This document shows, one piece after another, positions 18,827-28,127 of a stretch of 64,000 bases of DNA; within the stretch, counting starts at the first letter, position 1; each line of letters opens with the position of its first letter. Both the position numbers and the translations under genes were made by a program. The notes under the pieces were generated by a model. The model saw nothing but the letters and a program-made list of their open reading frames with translations, was not told the origin of the DNA and did not search any database. This stretch comes from Acidobacteriota bacterium (lineage in GTDB: Bacteria > Acidobacteriota > Blastocatellia > Pyrinomonadales > Pyrinomonadaceae): the NCBI GenBank assembly GCA_019639135.1, contig JAHBSL010000016.1, forward strand, positions 55,088 to 119,087. Direction: 5' to 3'.

Positions 18827-19057
18827 TTAAGCAATAAAGCCGGGCCGGCTGTTTGTATGTGCCGCCTCGCCAAATGCCGCAACATGAGCGACAGATACGT
18901 GAAAGGTCTTCCCGTCCTCGCCCTCGATCACGGCAACGCCGCCGCTGACCGACCTAACCTTACCCCGAAGAGTAACGCCCGATGCGATCACCAGATCGAC
19001 TTCCTTCCCTGCCGAGCCCGCCAGTAGTTCTTCCATAATTCCCTCAAATAAATTCAC
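18827..19057 (-). CDS. Small beta-rich protein, Sm/SH3-like
   Basis: A 76-aa protein: a short helix (MNLFEGIMEELLAGSAGKEV) then alternating strands DLVIASGVTLRGKVRSVSGG, VAVIEGEDGKTFHVSVAHVAAFGE. The pattern of a small beta-barrel resembles Sm-like or SH3-like proteins of the MM0924 type. No catalytic motif is seen. It is convergent with the NlpC/P60 gene and divergent from the subtilase gene. A nucleic-acid-binding role is only a guess from fold style. Confidence 0.6.
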   Translation of the reverse strand: MNLFEGIMEELLAGSAGKEVDLVIASGVTLRGKVRSVSGGVAVIEGEDGKTFHVSVAHVAAFGEAAHTNSRPGFIA

Positions 19058-19144
19058 TACGTTGTAATTATTCTATTCTGCGATCGGAAAAAACTCCAAA
19101 GCCGCCGAAATATCTTCCAGATCTTCCGTCAATTTGACCGATTT

Positions 19145-19173
19145 TCGATCATTTCGAAATACCCTCGATCATT
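19145..19173. repeat. Direct repeat upstream of the subtilase gene
   Basis: TCGATCATT occurs at 19145-19153 and 19165-19173, exactly 20 bases apart and each followed by a GAAA-containing tail. About two helical turns separate the copies, which suits a regulator site. No promoter was firmly placed nearby. Confidence 0.3.
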
Positions 19174-19311
19174 CTGAAAAATTTGTGTTGTGCTTTGTTT
19201 ATTCTTATTGTAAGGTGTTTATTGGCTCGCATTCTCAGAGCCATTCCCGTTCCTCTCGAAAAGCCTTCGACATTCATTCCCCATTTCATTTCAGGAGCAG
19301 ATCACACCAAA

Positions 19312-21171
19312 ATGAAAAAACTCTCTCTTGTCCTAATTGTTGCCATAGCCGCCATGTCGGCGCTCTTCGCACTCTCACCACAAACCTCGGGTAAGTCTGA
19401 AAAACTGATCAAGCACGAAAATTCCGTCCCCGGGCGGTACATCGTCGTTTTCGAGCCGGACGCCGTCCAGGGTTATTATACCGAAGCTGAAATGAGCGCC
19501 ATCTCACACAATATCGCGGCCGAATACAACGCTGCCGTCGATAAGGTTTGGGAAAGCGCCGTTCAGGGCTTTTCGGCAGAAATGTCTCCCAAGGACGCAG
19601 AAATGCTCAGCCGCGACCCGCGCGTCAAACTGGTCGAAGAAGATATGATCGCCTATGCCGGCAACGTCCAGACAGCCGCTGACTGGGGACTCGACCGCAT
19701 CGACCAAAGGGGAATGCCGCTTAACGGAGTTTTCACCTATGCTGAAACCGGACAAGGTGTCAATGTCTATGTGATCGACTCCGGCATACGCCCGACACAT
19801 GTTGACTTTGGAGGCCGAGCTGCTGTTGCCTTTGACGCAGTAAACGACGGACAGAACGGCATTGACTGCCACGGACACGGTACGCATGTCGCCGGCACGG
19901 TCGCTAGTTCGACGTATGGCGTTGCCAAGAACGCAAATGTCCATGGCGTCCGCGTACTCGCATGCAACGGCTCGGGCCTGGTTTCAAACATCATCACCGG
20001 CGTCAATTGGGTCAAGAATAACCGCGTAAACCCCGCAGTGGTAAACATGAGCCTCTGGGTCAGCGCGGTTTCAAGCACACTCGATAGCGCGATCAACAGC
20101 TCGGTCGCGTCGGGTGTTACGCACGTTGTCGCAGCCGGGAACCGCAATCTCGATGCCTGTAACTTCTCGCCCTCAAGCGCCTCGTCGGCTTTAGTGGTCG
20201 CCGCAACCGGCAGCAGCGACGCAAAGGCATCTTACTCAAATTACGGCACATGTGTTGACCTTTTCGCTCCGGGTTCGGGCATCACTTCGCTCGGCCACTC
20301 GAGCGATACGGCCACGCGCGTGATGAGCGGCACCTCGATGTCCTCGCCAATGGTCGCCGGTGTGGCGGCACTTTACCTCGAAGCCAATCCGTCGGCGAGT
20401 CCCGCAACCGTAATGAACCGCATCCTCGCCGATTCGACCTCTGGAGCCGTCAGCGGGCTTGATACCGTAACGCCGAACAAGATGCTCTATTCCTGGCTCG
20501 GCAATTCGCAGCCGCCGACGCCCGGCTCCGTTACTATCATTAAGCAGGTTCTTACGGCCGATGGCGGTACTGCCTCGAGCGAGTCCTTTACCTACTCTGC
20601 CAGCAACATTGGCGCGACCTCGTTTGCACTTGTCGATAACGACGCTCCGCCTGCGGATCGTTACGTCGATTCAAACGTATTCGTACAGAACGTCTCGAGC
20701 ACGATCGCGGTCACAGAGAACGAAAAGTTCGGCTGGCAGCTCGATGCTATAAACTGTGTCGAAACTGCCGGCGAAGGCATTCCTAACCAGCAGAACACAA
20801 CTACCGACCTGAATACCAAGACCGCGAACATCATTGTCGAGGAAGGCGAATCGGTCACATGTACGTTTTCGAGCACTCAGATCGCACCGTCCTCCGCACC
20901 AGTTACGGTCGGCGGAAGCGTCATGGACCAGGAAGGATCAGCGATCAGGCTTGAGCGAGTGATAGCGGTTGATGCTCTGACGGGAGAAGCACATATAGCT
21001 TCCGTAAATTCATTCGGTTACTTCATTTTTGAGGGTCTCTCAGCCGGCCAGACCTATTTCATTTCGGTTGCCGATTCGAAGCGTTACACCTTCGCGCCAC
21101 CTGTGATAACGATCACGCCGAATGAAGATCTCATCGACATCAGTTTCCTGGCCACCAGCCGATCCGAATAG
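19312..21171 (+). CDS. Secreted subtilisin-like serine protease (S8) with C-terminal sandwich domain
   Basis: A 619-aa proteinase K-like protease. ATG 19312 starts the signal peptide (MKKLSLVLIVAIAAMSALFA); an in-frame upstream stretch is not used. An I9 propeptide/inhibitor domain lies at about 39-116 (PGRYIVVFEPDAV). The catalytic triad is D156 (YVIDSGI), H189 (DCHGHGTHVAG) and S342 (SGTSMSSP), with oxyanion N277 (AAGN). Residues about 428-535 form a beta-rich domain with two cysteines. The last 80 residues (VGGSVMDQEGSAIRLERV, NSFGYFIFEGLSAG) are the same C-terminal module found in three other secreted proteins here. Followed by a strong terminator. Confidence 0.93.
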   Translation: MKKLSLVLIVAIAAMSALFALSPQTSGKSEKLIKHENSVPGRYIVVFEPDAVQGYYTEAEMSAISHNIAAEYNAAVDKVWESAVQGFSAEMSPKDAEMLSRDPRVKLVEEDMIAYAGNVQTAADWGLDRIDQRGMPLNGVFTYAETGQGVNVYVIDSGIRPTHVDFGGRAAVAFDAVNDGQNGIDCHGHGTHVAGTVASSTYGVAKNANVHGVRVLACNGSGLVSNIITGVNWVKNNRVNPAVVNMSLWVSAVSSTLDSAINSSVASGVTHVVAAGNRNLDACNFSPSSASSALVVAATGSSDAKASYSNYGTCVDLFAPGSGITSLGHSSDTATRVMSGTSMSSPMVAGVAALYLEANPSASPATVMNRILADSTSGAVSGLDTVTPNKMLYSWLGNSQPPTPGSVTIIKQVLTADGGTASSESFTYSASNIGATSFALVDNDAPPADRYVDSNVFVQNVSSTIAVTENEKFGWQLDAINCVETAGEGIPNQQNTTTDLNTKTANIIVEEGESVTCTFSSTQIAPSSAPVTVGGSVMDQEGSAIRLERVIAVDALTGEAHIASVNSFGYFIFEGLSAGQTYFISVADSKRYTFAPPVITITPNEDLIDISFLATSRSE

Positions 21172-21198
21172 ATCAGGCGATTCGCATTTCCTTCTTTT

Positions 21199-21230
21199 GG
21201 CTGCCTTTTTGGCAGCCTTTTTTCTTTTTT
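21199..21230 (+). terminator. Terminator after the subtilase gene
   Basis: GGCTGCC (21199-21205), a TTTTT loop, GGCAGCC (21211-21217), then a long T-rich tail. A classic strong Rho-independent terminator. Confidence 0.92.
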
Positions 21231-21364
21231 TGTGTTTTCTGGAAATTCAAGTGCATTCGATGTATTTGCAGAGCAAACGTTAGATCAATCTACGTCAAGT
21301 AAAAGAACAAGAAGATGAACACATTTATTCTTCTGATCGTTCAAGTTTGGAGTAAATAGAGAAA

Positions 21365-22183
21365 ATGCTGATATCCCCAGAAAATCATTCTACTTTGGCA
21401 CGTCTTTTCCCGGTCGTTGCCGTTTTTGCTTTCATTATAACCTCAACGGTCGGTATAGCGGCTCAATTTAAACAGAGCGAATCGTTGAAGGAGTTTGATC
21501 GCCCCCCTATCAACGAACTCGCTCCGGCTCCGATCCCGCTGAACGGAAATCCGAGTTGTGCCTCGATCAATCCGGCTTGGGGCGAATATAAATTGGATTT
21601 TTCTTCGCCGAATGGCTCGTTCCCCTTCACCGCAGGCTCAGGCAGAAAATATAATGCCGGCGTTACCGGCTTGGCGCAAAACCCGAACCTTTTCATGAAC
21701 GTCACATCATCGGGCGCAGCCATGTCGCAGTGGTCGCTCGGCCCGATCAACCAGATCGATCGCATCATTGTTTACTTGATCGTGAAGGGCGGCCCAAGCG
21801 CTAATGGCTATTCGTATCCTTCTGGATCGATAGGAGATACGGGCCCGTTCACGACTCAGGGCTCTCGATATGAGATCAGTCACATCTCATTCTGCTTTGA
21901 CGCGTTCAGCGGACCGTCGTCGGCACCGGTTTCACTCTCAGGACGCGTGTTGACCTCGGAAGGCACCGGCATCGCGTACACCCGCGTTGACGTTATGAGC
22001 CTTACTTCGGGCGAGGTGTTCTCGGCGATGACGAATCAATTCGGATATTACACGGTTACAAACCTTTCGGTGGACGATACATATATGGTGACGGCGTCGC
22101 ACAAGCGGCACACCTTCATCAACAACCAGAGAGCGGTCACACCGAGCGAAGACCTTTTCGGTATTGACTTCGTTGCTCCGTAA
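21365..22183 (+). CDS. Secreted protein with shared C-terminal domain, paralogue 1
   Basis: A 272-aa protein with a hydrophobic N-terminal segment (about 12-33, ARLFPVVAVFAFIITSTVGI). Residues about 60-185 form a domain with two cysteines and the stretch NPNLFMNVTSSG ... YSYPSGSIGDTGPF, shared with the next gene and not recognised otherwise. The C-terminal 80 residues (LSGRVLTSEGTGIAYTRVDV, NQFGYYTVTNLSVDDTYMV) are the carboxypeptidase-regulatory-like module, ending FGIDFVAP. GGAG lies about 13 bases before the ATG. Likely surface-exposed; function unknown. Confidence 0.72.
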   Translation: MLISPENHSTLARLFPVVAVFAFIITSTVGIAAQFKQSESLKEFDRPPINELAPAPIPLNGNPSCASINPAWGEYKLDFSSPNGSFPFTAGSGRKYNAGVTGLAQNPNLFMNVTSSGAAMSQWSLGPINQIDRIIVYLIVKGGPSANGYSYPSGSIGDTGPFTTQGSRYEISHISFCFDAFSGPSSAPVSLSGRVLTSEGTGIAYTRVDVMSLTSGEVFSAMTNQFGYYTVTNLSVDDTYMVTASHKRHTFINNQRAVTPSEDLFGIDFVAP

Positions 22184-22513
22184 TTCGTTCGAGGCAAGCC
22201 CCTGCATCATTGTCAGGGAGTTTACCTGGTAGGAACTCGAAGCGGTGGACAGAGCGATCTGCTCGCCGCTTTGTTGAAAGGCCTCGAGGCCGGATGCCTC
22301 TACTGGCGAAGTTCCCCGGACTTTGTGAACAAAATGGGTCGATTCGGATGGAGTACGATTGCTGGTTGGCCGTCATATTTGTTGACATACAGGAATTTAT
22401 CTGTTAAACAGGACATATTGTTTAACATTCTATTTGTATGCCGGCGGGTTTTTGGCTCTCCGGACATAGGAACCAACAGGTTCGTTTGCATTAAAAGAGG
22501 AGTCAAGAGAATT
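22184..22513. other. Spacer between the two paralogous secreted-protein genes
   Basis: 330 bases. It contains a weak hairpin (CCCTG/CAGGG near 22200-22220), a perfect TTGACA hexamer at 22382, an 8-bp inverted repeat at 22403-22426, and AGGAG shortly before the next start. An open frame running through it (from 22271) is an upstream extension of the next gene and lacks homology. Confidence 0.5.
22382..22426 (+). promoter_or_regulatory. Putative promoter with overlapping operator dyad
   Basis: A consensus -35 TTGACA (22382-22387) is followed after 17 bases by a weak -10 TAAACA (22405-22410). GTTAAACA (22403-22410) and TGTTTAAC (22419-22426) form a perfect 8-bp inverted repeat over the -10 region, as a repressor site would. 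The binding protein is unknown. Confidence 0.4.
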
Positions 22514-23404
22514 ATGAGTTCCCCCAGGAAGAGTGCCGCCGTAGGTGGTTTGCTTATTCGTGCCGTTGCCTTAGCAATGTGTTTTTCTGTCTTGTCGCAA
22601 GGTGTATTTGCTCAGTTTGCGAAGAGTGATGATAAGAGATCTCTGCCGAATGTCGGTGAAAGCCAGAAGGCACCGTCAGGATCGGATCAGCTCGCGCCGA
22701 CCCCGATTCAGATCGAGTACGGTTATAGCGTATGTAAGGAGATCTTCGACCGGAACGATCCGCGGTTTCCACAGGTCTCAAATCCGGCCGAGTTGATCAT
22801 CAATGCCGTTCCTCCGTTCCCGGGACCCGCATCGCTGATCACCGGAACAAACCCGAGCCGAGAGCATTTCGGATACAGTCTCGGCGATAACCCGAACCTG
22901 TTCATCTCGTTCAATAGTGTTAGCAGCACGTCAATATCAGGCTGGAACTTAAGTTGGGTAGCTCCGGCCGATGTGGACAGGCTTGTATCGATCATAGCGA
23001 TCCGTTCTAATCCTTCCGGCCTGACAAATGTTTACTCGTACCCGAATCTGGCCGCGAGTGATACGGGTACATTCACCGCTCCTGGTGGCGGAGTCATCGA
23101 TCAGATAAACATCTGTTTCGAACCTTTTACGGGTCCGTCATCCGCTCCGGTAGCGATCTCCGGCCGAGCTTTAACCGCTGAAGGAACCGGTATCGCCGGA
23201 ACTCGGATCACGGTCGTTGACCTCGGATCGGGTGAATCGCATTCGGCTATCACCAATCCTTTTGGCTATTACACGATCGAGGGCTTGGTCGCCGAATCAA
23301 CCTACATGGTCTCGGCCTCACATAAGCGGCACTCGTTCGTCAATAACCAGCGAACGATCACCATCAACGAGGACCTCGCGGGCGTAGACTTCGTCGCTCC
23401 GTAA
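22514..23404 (+). CDS. Secreted protein with shared C-terminal domain, paralogue 2
   Basis: A 296-aa exported protein. ATG 22514 is preceded by GAGGAG and begins a signal peptide ending GVFAQ. The middle domain (NPNLFISFNSVSSTS ... YSYPNLAASDTGTF) matches that of the preceding gene, so the two arose by tandem duplication, although the N-terminal third has diverged. The C-terminal 80 residues (ISGRALTAEGTGIAGTRITV, NPFGYYTIEGL) end GVDFVAP, almost identical in layout to paralogue 1. Two cysteines (YSVC, NICF) are kept. Function unknown; probably extracellular or outer-membrane attached. Confidence 0.75.
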   Translation: MSSPRKSAAVGGLLIRAVALAMCFSVLSQGVFAQFAKSDDKRSLPNVGESQKAPSGSDQLAPTPIQIEYGYSVCKEIFDRNDPRFPQVSNPAELIINAVPPFPGPASLITGTNPSREHFGYSLGDNPNLFISFNSVSSTSISGWNLSWVAPADVDRLVSIIAIRSNPSGLTNVYSYPNLAASDTGTFTAPGGGVIDQINICFEPFTGPSSAPVAISGRALTAEGTGIAGTRITVVDLGSGESHSAITNPFGYYTIEGLVAESTYMVSASHKRHSFVNNQRTITINEDLAGVDFVAP

Positions 23405-23448
23405 GCAACCTCGAAGAACGATCCTCACTTTTCGATTTCGGGAAGTAG

Positions 23449-23484
23449 AAAGGCGGCTCGCGAATTAGCGGCCGCCTTTTTTTT
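23449..23484 (+). terminator. Terminator after paralogue 2
   Basis: AAAGGCGGC (23449-23457) pairs with GCCGCCTTT (23471-23479), followed by a run of Ts. It lies between convergent genes and may act on both. Confidence 0.85.
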
Positions 23485-23501
23485 GTTCTGGTGTAATGCG
23501 A

Positions 23502-24992
<1,491 letters not shown>

Positions 24993-25010
24993 ATATGAAC
25001 GGGAGCAGCG

Positions 25011-25295
25011 TTAGTCGAGCATTGAGTTCCCTTGATTCCTCGGGTCGTAGCGGACGCCGATCTTGGCTCCGGGTGCGTATTTGAGTGGGTCGGCCTGCTG
25101 CTCGGGCGTGAGAAGTTCTGAGGATTCGAAATCGACGCCGTTGAGCGAATATGTATAAAAGACGACCTCACCGGCCGCTGTTTGTTCGCTGTCGATTATC
25201 CGGCCGTCGGTTATCCGCCCGTGCTCGCTCAGGAAGCGGCGACGCTCTGCCTCAAGGTCCGTATTCTTTTTTCGTTTTAGAAAACCGAAGACCAT
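25011..25295 (-). CDS. DUF3592-like small protein
   Basis: A 94-aa protein whose core GRIIDSEQTAAGEVVFYTYS, FESSELLTPEQQADPLKYAP, VRYDPRNQGNSML is the beta-rich domain called DUF3592, ending in the typical YDP...N. A basic N-terminal KRKKNTD segment replaces the membrane anchor usual in the family, so it is probably soluble. It is 18 bases upstream of accC in the same direction and 3 bases downstream of the next membrane-protein gene, so it is part of one operon. Function unknown. Confidence 0.7.
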   Translation of the reverse strand: MVFGFLKRKKNTDLEAERRRFLSEHGRITDGRIIDSEQTAAGEVVFYTYSLNGVDFESSELLTPEQQADPLKYAPGAKIGVRYDPRNQGNSMLD

Positions 25296-25298
25296 TCC

Positions 25299-25727
25299 TT
25301 AATCTAAAATAAGCGGCGGCTTTCCCCACCTTGCCCTAAATCTGTTTATAGCACCGAGCACCGAAGGCCGGCTGATTATCTTTGCCTCAAGCGGACGCTT
25401 GCCCGGAATATCGAGCATTATCAGCCCGAGTAATATCGTCAGAAAACCCTGCCCCGGAACGCCGGGAAGCGATAGCACTATCCCGAGCAGGATCAGAAAA
25501 ACGCCCAGTATGTTTTTTGCGATCACCGCTCCCCAGCGGACCAGCCACGGGCTTCCCGGCATGAAATCGGCCTGATAGTGCGAGCTGAAGTAATTCGCCG
25601 GTATCTTGACCATCACAATGCCGATGGCAAGAAAGCTGAGCGTCAGCGAGAGCAGAAAGATGCCGACGCCCGTCAAAACGTTCGTCAGCGTTAACGACTC
25701 GATCACCGAACCAAACCACTCGAACAT
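25299..25727 (-). CDS. PGPGW-like transmembrane protein
   Basis: A 142-aa membrane protein with hydrophobic segments at about 12-42 and 66-106. The segment GVVLSLPGVPG-like (here LSLPGVPGQGFLTILLGLIM) followed by LDIPGKRPLEAKI and RARWGKPPL resembles the small PGPGW/DUF454-like membrane family. It lies in a tight run with the CDP-alcohol transferase upstream (6 bases) and the DUF3592 gene downstream (3 bases). A role in envelope lipid metabolism is suggested only by context. Confidence 0.6.
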   Translation of the reverse strand: MFEWFGSVIESLTLTNVLTGVGIFLLSLTLSFLAIGIVMVKIPANYFSSHYQADFMPGSPWLVRWGAVIAKNILGVFLILLGIVLSLPGVPGQGFLTILLGLIMLDIPGKRPLEAKIISRPSVLGAINRFRARWGKPPLILD

Positions 25728-25733
25728 CTTCCC

Positions 25734-26372
25734 TTAGACCGCCCTGCCCTCTAGCCTTCTAAATTCCTTCCAAATGAAATACATCCGATGGACCAGCGTC
25801 CAGATCGAACCGACCGCCAGCACCCAAAGCACCTGCGGCATTCGGTTGAACCACCAAACGTCCGAGTTCCAGTCCCAGGTCGAAAGTGCCCCGATTATCA
25901 AAAGAACGATCCGTTCCGGTCGCTGCAAAAAGCCAACATTTGCCTTTACGCCGAGTGCCTCCGAGCGGGCCGTTGCATAGCTGACCAAGACCGATGCGAT
26001 CATCGCCACGCCCGCGAGTATCACATTGATTATCGAATGCTGCGGCGTGTTCCCGGCGTAAAAGACCATAATGCCGAGTATCGCGACCATGTCCGAGAGC
26101 CGGTCGAGCGTCGAATCGAGAAACCCGCCGAACTTCGTTACGTTACCGGTCAGCCGTGCGACATTGCCGTCCAGCATGTCGAACACATTTGCGACGATCA
26201 GAACGATGCCGGCCCAAAAGAACTCGCCCATGCCGAAAAGCACGCCGCAGCCGATGTTGATCATCACACCGATGGTCGTCAGCACATTCGGCGGCACGCC
26301 AAGCGATGCGAGTCCGCGGACCATCGCATCAAGTATCCGGATCGGTATCTTTCCTATGCTCGCACCAAGCAT
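25734..26372 (-). CDS. CDP-alcohol phosphatidyltransferase
   Basis: A 212-aa membrane enzyme with about six hydrophobic helices. The family signature DxxDGxxARxxxxxxxxGxxxDxxxD is seen as DMLDGNVARLTGNVTKFGG followed by FLDSTLD. LQRPERIVLLIIGAL resembles the region found in inositol-phosphate-type members, so phosphatidylinositol-phosphate or phosphatidylglycerol-phosphate synthesis are both possible. It transfers a phosphatidyl group from CDP-diacylglycerol to an alcohol at the inner membrane. It starts a four-gene run leading to accC. Confidence 0.88.
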   Translation of the reverse strand: MLGASIGKIPIRILDAMVRGLASLGVPPNVLTTIGVMINIGCGVLFGMGEFFWAGIVLIVANVFDMLDGNVARLTGNVTKFGGFLDSTLDRLSDMVAILGIMVFYAGNTPQHSIINVILAGVAMIASVLVSYATARSEALGVKANVGFLQRPERIVLLIIGALSTWDWNSDVWWFNRMPQVLWVLAVGSIWTLVHRMYFIWKEFRRLEGRAV

Positions 26373-26424
26373 CTCATGTTCACGCCCAATCCCGGTACGA
26401 AAAGACCCGGTGGTTTTGTTTCGC

Positions 26425-26892
26425 CTATTCTATCTCGTGGATCGTGGTCAGCCGCGTTATTTCGAATGAACGCCAGCCGGTCGGTGTTTTCACGCGGACC
26501 TCCTCACCCTCTTCCCGGCCGATCAGCGCCTGCCCGATGGGCGAAACGGTGGAGATCTTGCCGTTCTCCGGGTCGCTTTCTTCTGAGGTGACGAGCCGGT
26601 ATGTGACCTTCTCTTCGGTCTCGATCTCAAACAGCACGACCTCCGAGCCGTAAGCGACGCGGTCGGTCGGGATCTTCGAAAGGTCGATCGAATCGACCTC
26701 GCTCATCCGTTTGCGGAGCTGCATTATCCGCGCCTGGACGATCGATTGCCGCTCCATTGCGGCTTTATACTCCGCATTTTCGCGCAGGTCGCCAAACTCG
26801 CGTGCCTTTTGTATCTCCTTCGGGAGCTTGAAGTGAAGTTCCTCTTCGAGCGTATCGAGCTCATCTTTGATCTTTTTACGTATTTCTTCCAT
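26425..26892 (-). CDS. greA: Transcription elongation factor GreA
   Basis: A 155-aa protein. The N-terminal coiled coil (1-75) carries the acidic tip GDLRENAEY that reaches the RNA polymerase active centre and stimulates cleavage of backtracked RNA. The C-terminal FKBP-like domain ends SPIGQALIGREEGEEVRV. Length and both domains match GreA/GreB; the spacing at the tip fits GreA. It lies 14 bases downstream of pfkA in the same direction. Confidence 0.92.
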   Translation of the reverse strand: MEEIRKKIKDELDTLEEELHFKLPKEIQKAREFGDLRENAEYKAAMERQSIVQARIMQLRKRMSEVDSIDLSKIPTDRVAYGSEVVLFEIETEEKVTYRLVTSEESDPENGKISTVSPIGQALIGREEGEEVRVKTPTGWRSFEITRLTTIHEIE

Positions 26893-26906
26893 TTCAAAAA
26901 CTTTCG

Positions 26907-27992
26907 CTACATATCCGATTCGGCCGGCGAAGCGAACGAGATGCCGATATCGCGGGCCGTCCGGACAAGTTGGCCGTCTATCGGCACGGTCTTCAAATTC
27001 GCGACGGCTTCCGAGATCGGAACCGTTACGATGGTCGAGGCCTGAAAGGCGACCATTTTCCCGGATTCGCCCTCGGCAAGTGCCCGAACTGCGCAGGCAC
27101 CGAAGTTTGTCCCGAGCATCCGGTCAAATGCATTCGGGCTGCCGCCTCGCTGAAGGTGGCCGAGCACGACGCATCGGGTTTCCTTATCGGTCAATTCCTC
27201 GATCTTTCGCCGAACGTAATCGCCAACGCCGCCGAGCCGCGTGTGTTTGGCGTCTAGATACATCTCGCCGCCGCCTACCTCCTTTGCGCCCTCGGCTACG
27301 ACGATGTTTGTGAACTTCGACCCAGTCGCTTCCCGCTCTTTCACCTTCTTTACGACCGACTCAAAAGAGAACGGTATTTCAGGAATCAATATAATATCCG
27401 CACTTCCGGCAAGGCCCGCGTGGAGTGCGATCCAGCCCGTGTGGCGGCCCATGACCTCGAGGATCATCACCCGATCATGCGAAGCGGCGGTCGTATGAAG
27501 CCGGTCGAGAGCCTCGGTCGCGATATCGATCGCCGTCATGAAACCGAACGTCAGTTCCGTTGCTGCCAGGTCGTTATCGATCGTTTTCGGCACGCCGATC
27601 ACCGGAAAGCCGCGTTTATCGAACTGTTCCGCGATCGCGAGCGTTCCTTCGCCGCCGAGCACGATCAACGCTTCGATCCCGAGAATGTCGAGGTTCGCCA
27701 AAGCCTCCGATATCGGCATCTCCGGAAAGACCGGAACGCCGTCCACCATCTTTACAAAGCTGCCTCGGTTGCGGGTCCCGAGGATCGTCCCACCCTTCGG
27801 CAGGATGCCGCTGACCGTTTTCGGCGTAAGTTGGACGGTCCGCGTCTCGCCGAGAATACCTTCAAAGCTATCCTCGATGCCGATGACCTTCATCCCGTAT
27901 TCATTGACGGCCGTTCGCACGACCGCCCGAATAACGGCATTCAGCCCCGGGGCGTCGCCGCCGCCGGTCAATACTCCGATCTGTTTATACAT
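26907..27992 (-). CDS. pfkA: 6-phosphofructokinase with mixed donor signature
   Basis: A 361-aa enzyme of the PfkA superfamily, phosphorylating fructose 6-phosphate in glycolysis. The N-terminal GVLTGGGDAPGLNAVIRA and active-site PKTIDNDLAATELTFG are clear, with the catalytic Asp at 139. At the donor site the motif is GGEGT (113-117): Gly116 is the ATP-type residue, while Lys136 in PKTIDND is usual in PPi-type and in mixed group III enzymes. The Asp normally in GGDG is Glu115 here. So ATP use is likely but PPi use cannot be excluded. Probably co-transcribed with greA. Confidence 0.92.
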   Translation of the reverse strand: MYKQIGVLTGGGDAPGLNAVIRAVVRTAVNEYGMKVIGIEDSFEGILGETRTVQLTPKTVSGILPKGGTILGTRNRGSFVKMVDGVPVFPEMPISEALANLDILGIEALIVLGGEGTLAIAEQFDKRGFPVIGVPKTIDNDLAATELTFGFMTAIDIATEALDRLHTTAASHDRVMILEVMGRHTGWIALHAGLAGSADIILIPEIPFSFESVVKKVKEREATGSKFTNIVVAEGAKEVGGGEMYLDAKHTRLGGVGDYVRRKIEELTDKETRCVVLGHLQRGGSPNAFDRMLGTNFGACAVRALAEGESGKMVAFQASTIVTVPISEAVANLKTVPIDGQLVRTARDIGISFASPAESDM

Positions 27993-28074
27993 AGAGATTC
28001 GGGCTTTAAGTATTTTACTCTATCGGACAGCAAAGGCTGAATCCGAAAGCGCCGAATTACCGCCTATAAATAGA

Positions 28075-28105
28075 GCGGACGAACCTGATCGCCAAGCTCG
28101 TCCGC
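28075..28105. terminator. Possible terminator between pfkA and the S41 protease gene
   Basis: GCGGACGA (28075-28082) and TCGTCCGC (28098-28105) form a perfect 8-bp stem with a 15-base loop. T-tracts on either side are weak. It lies just past the stop of the S41 protease gene (minus strand). Confidence 0.4.
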
Positions 28106-28127
28106 AAATTATGAACTTACGAAAACC

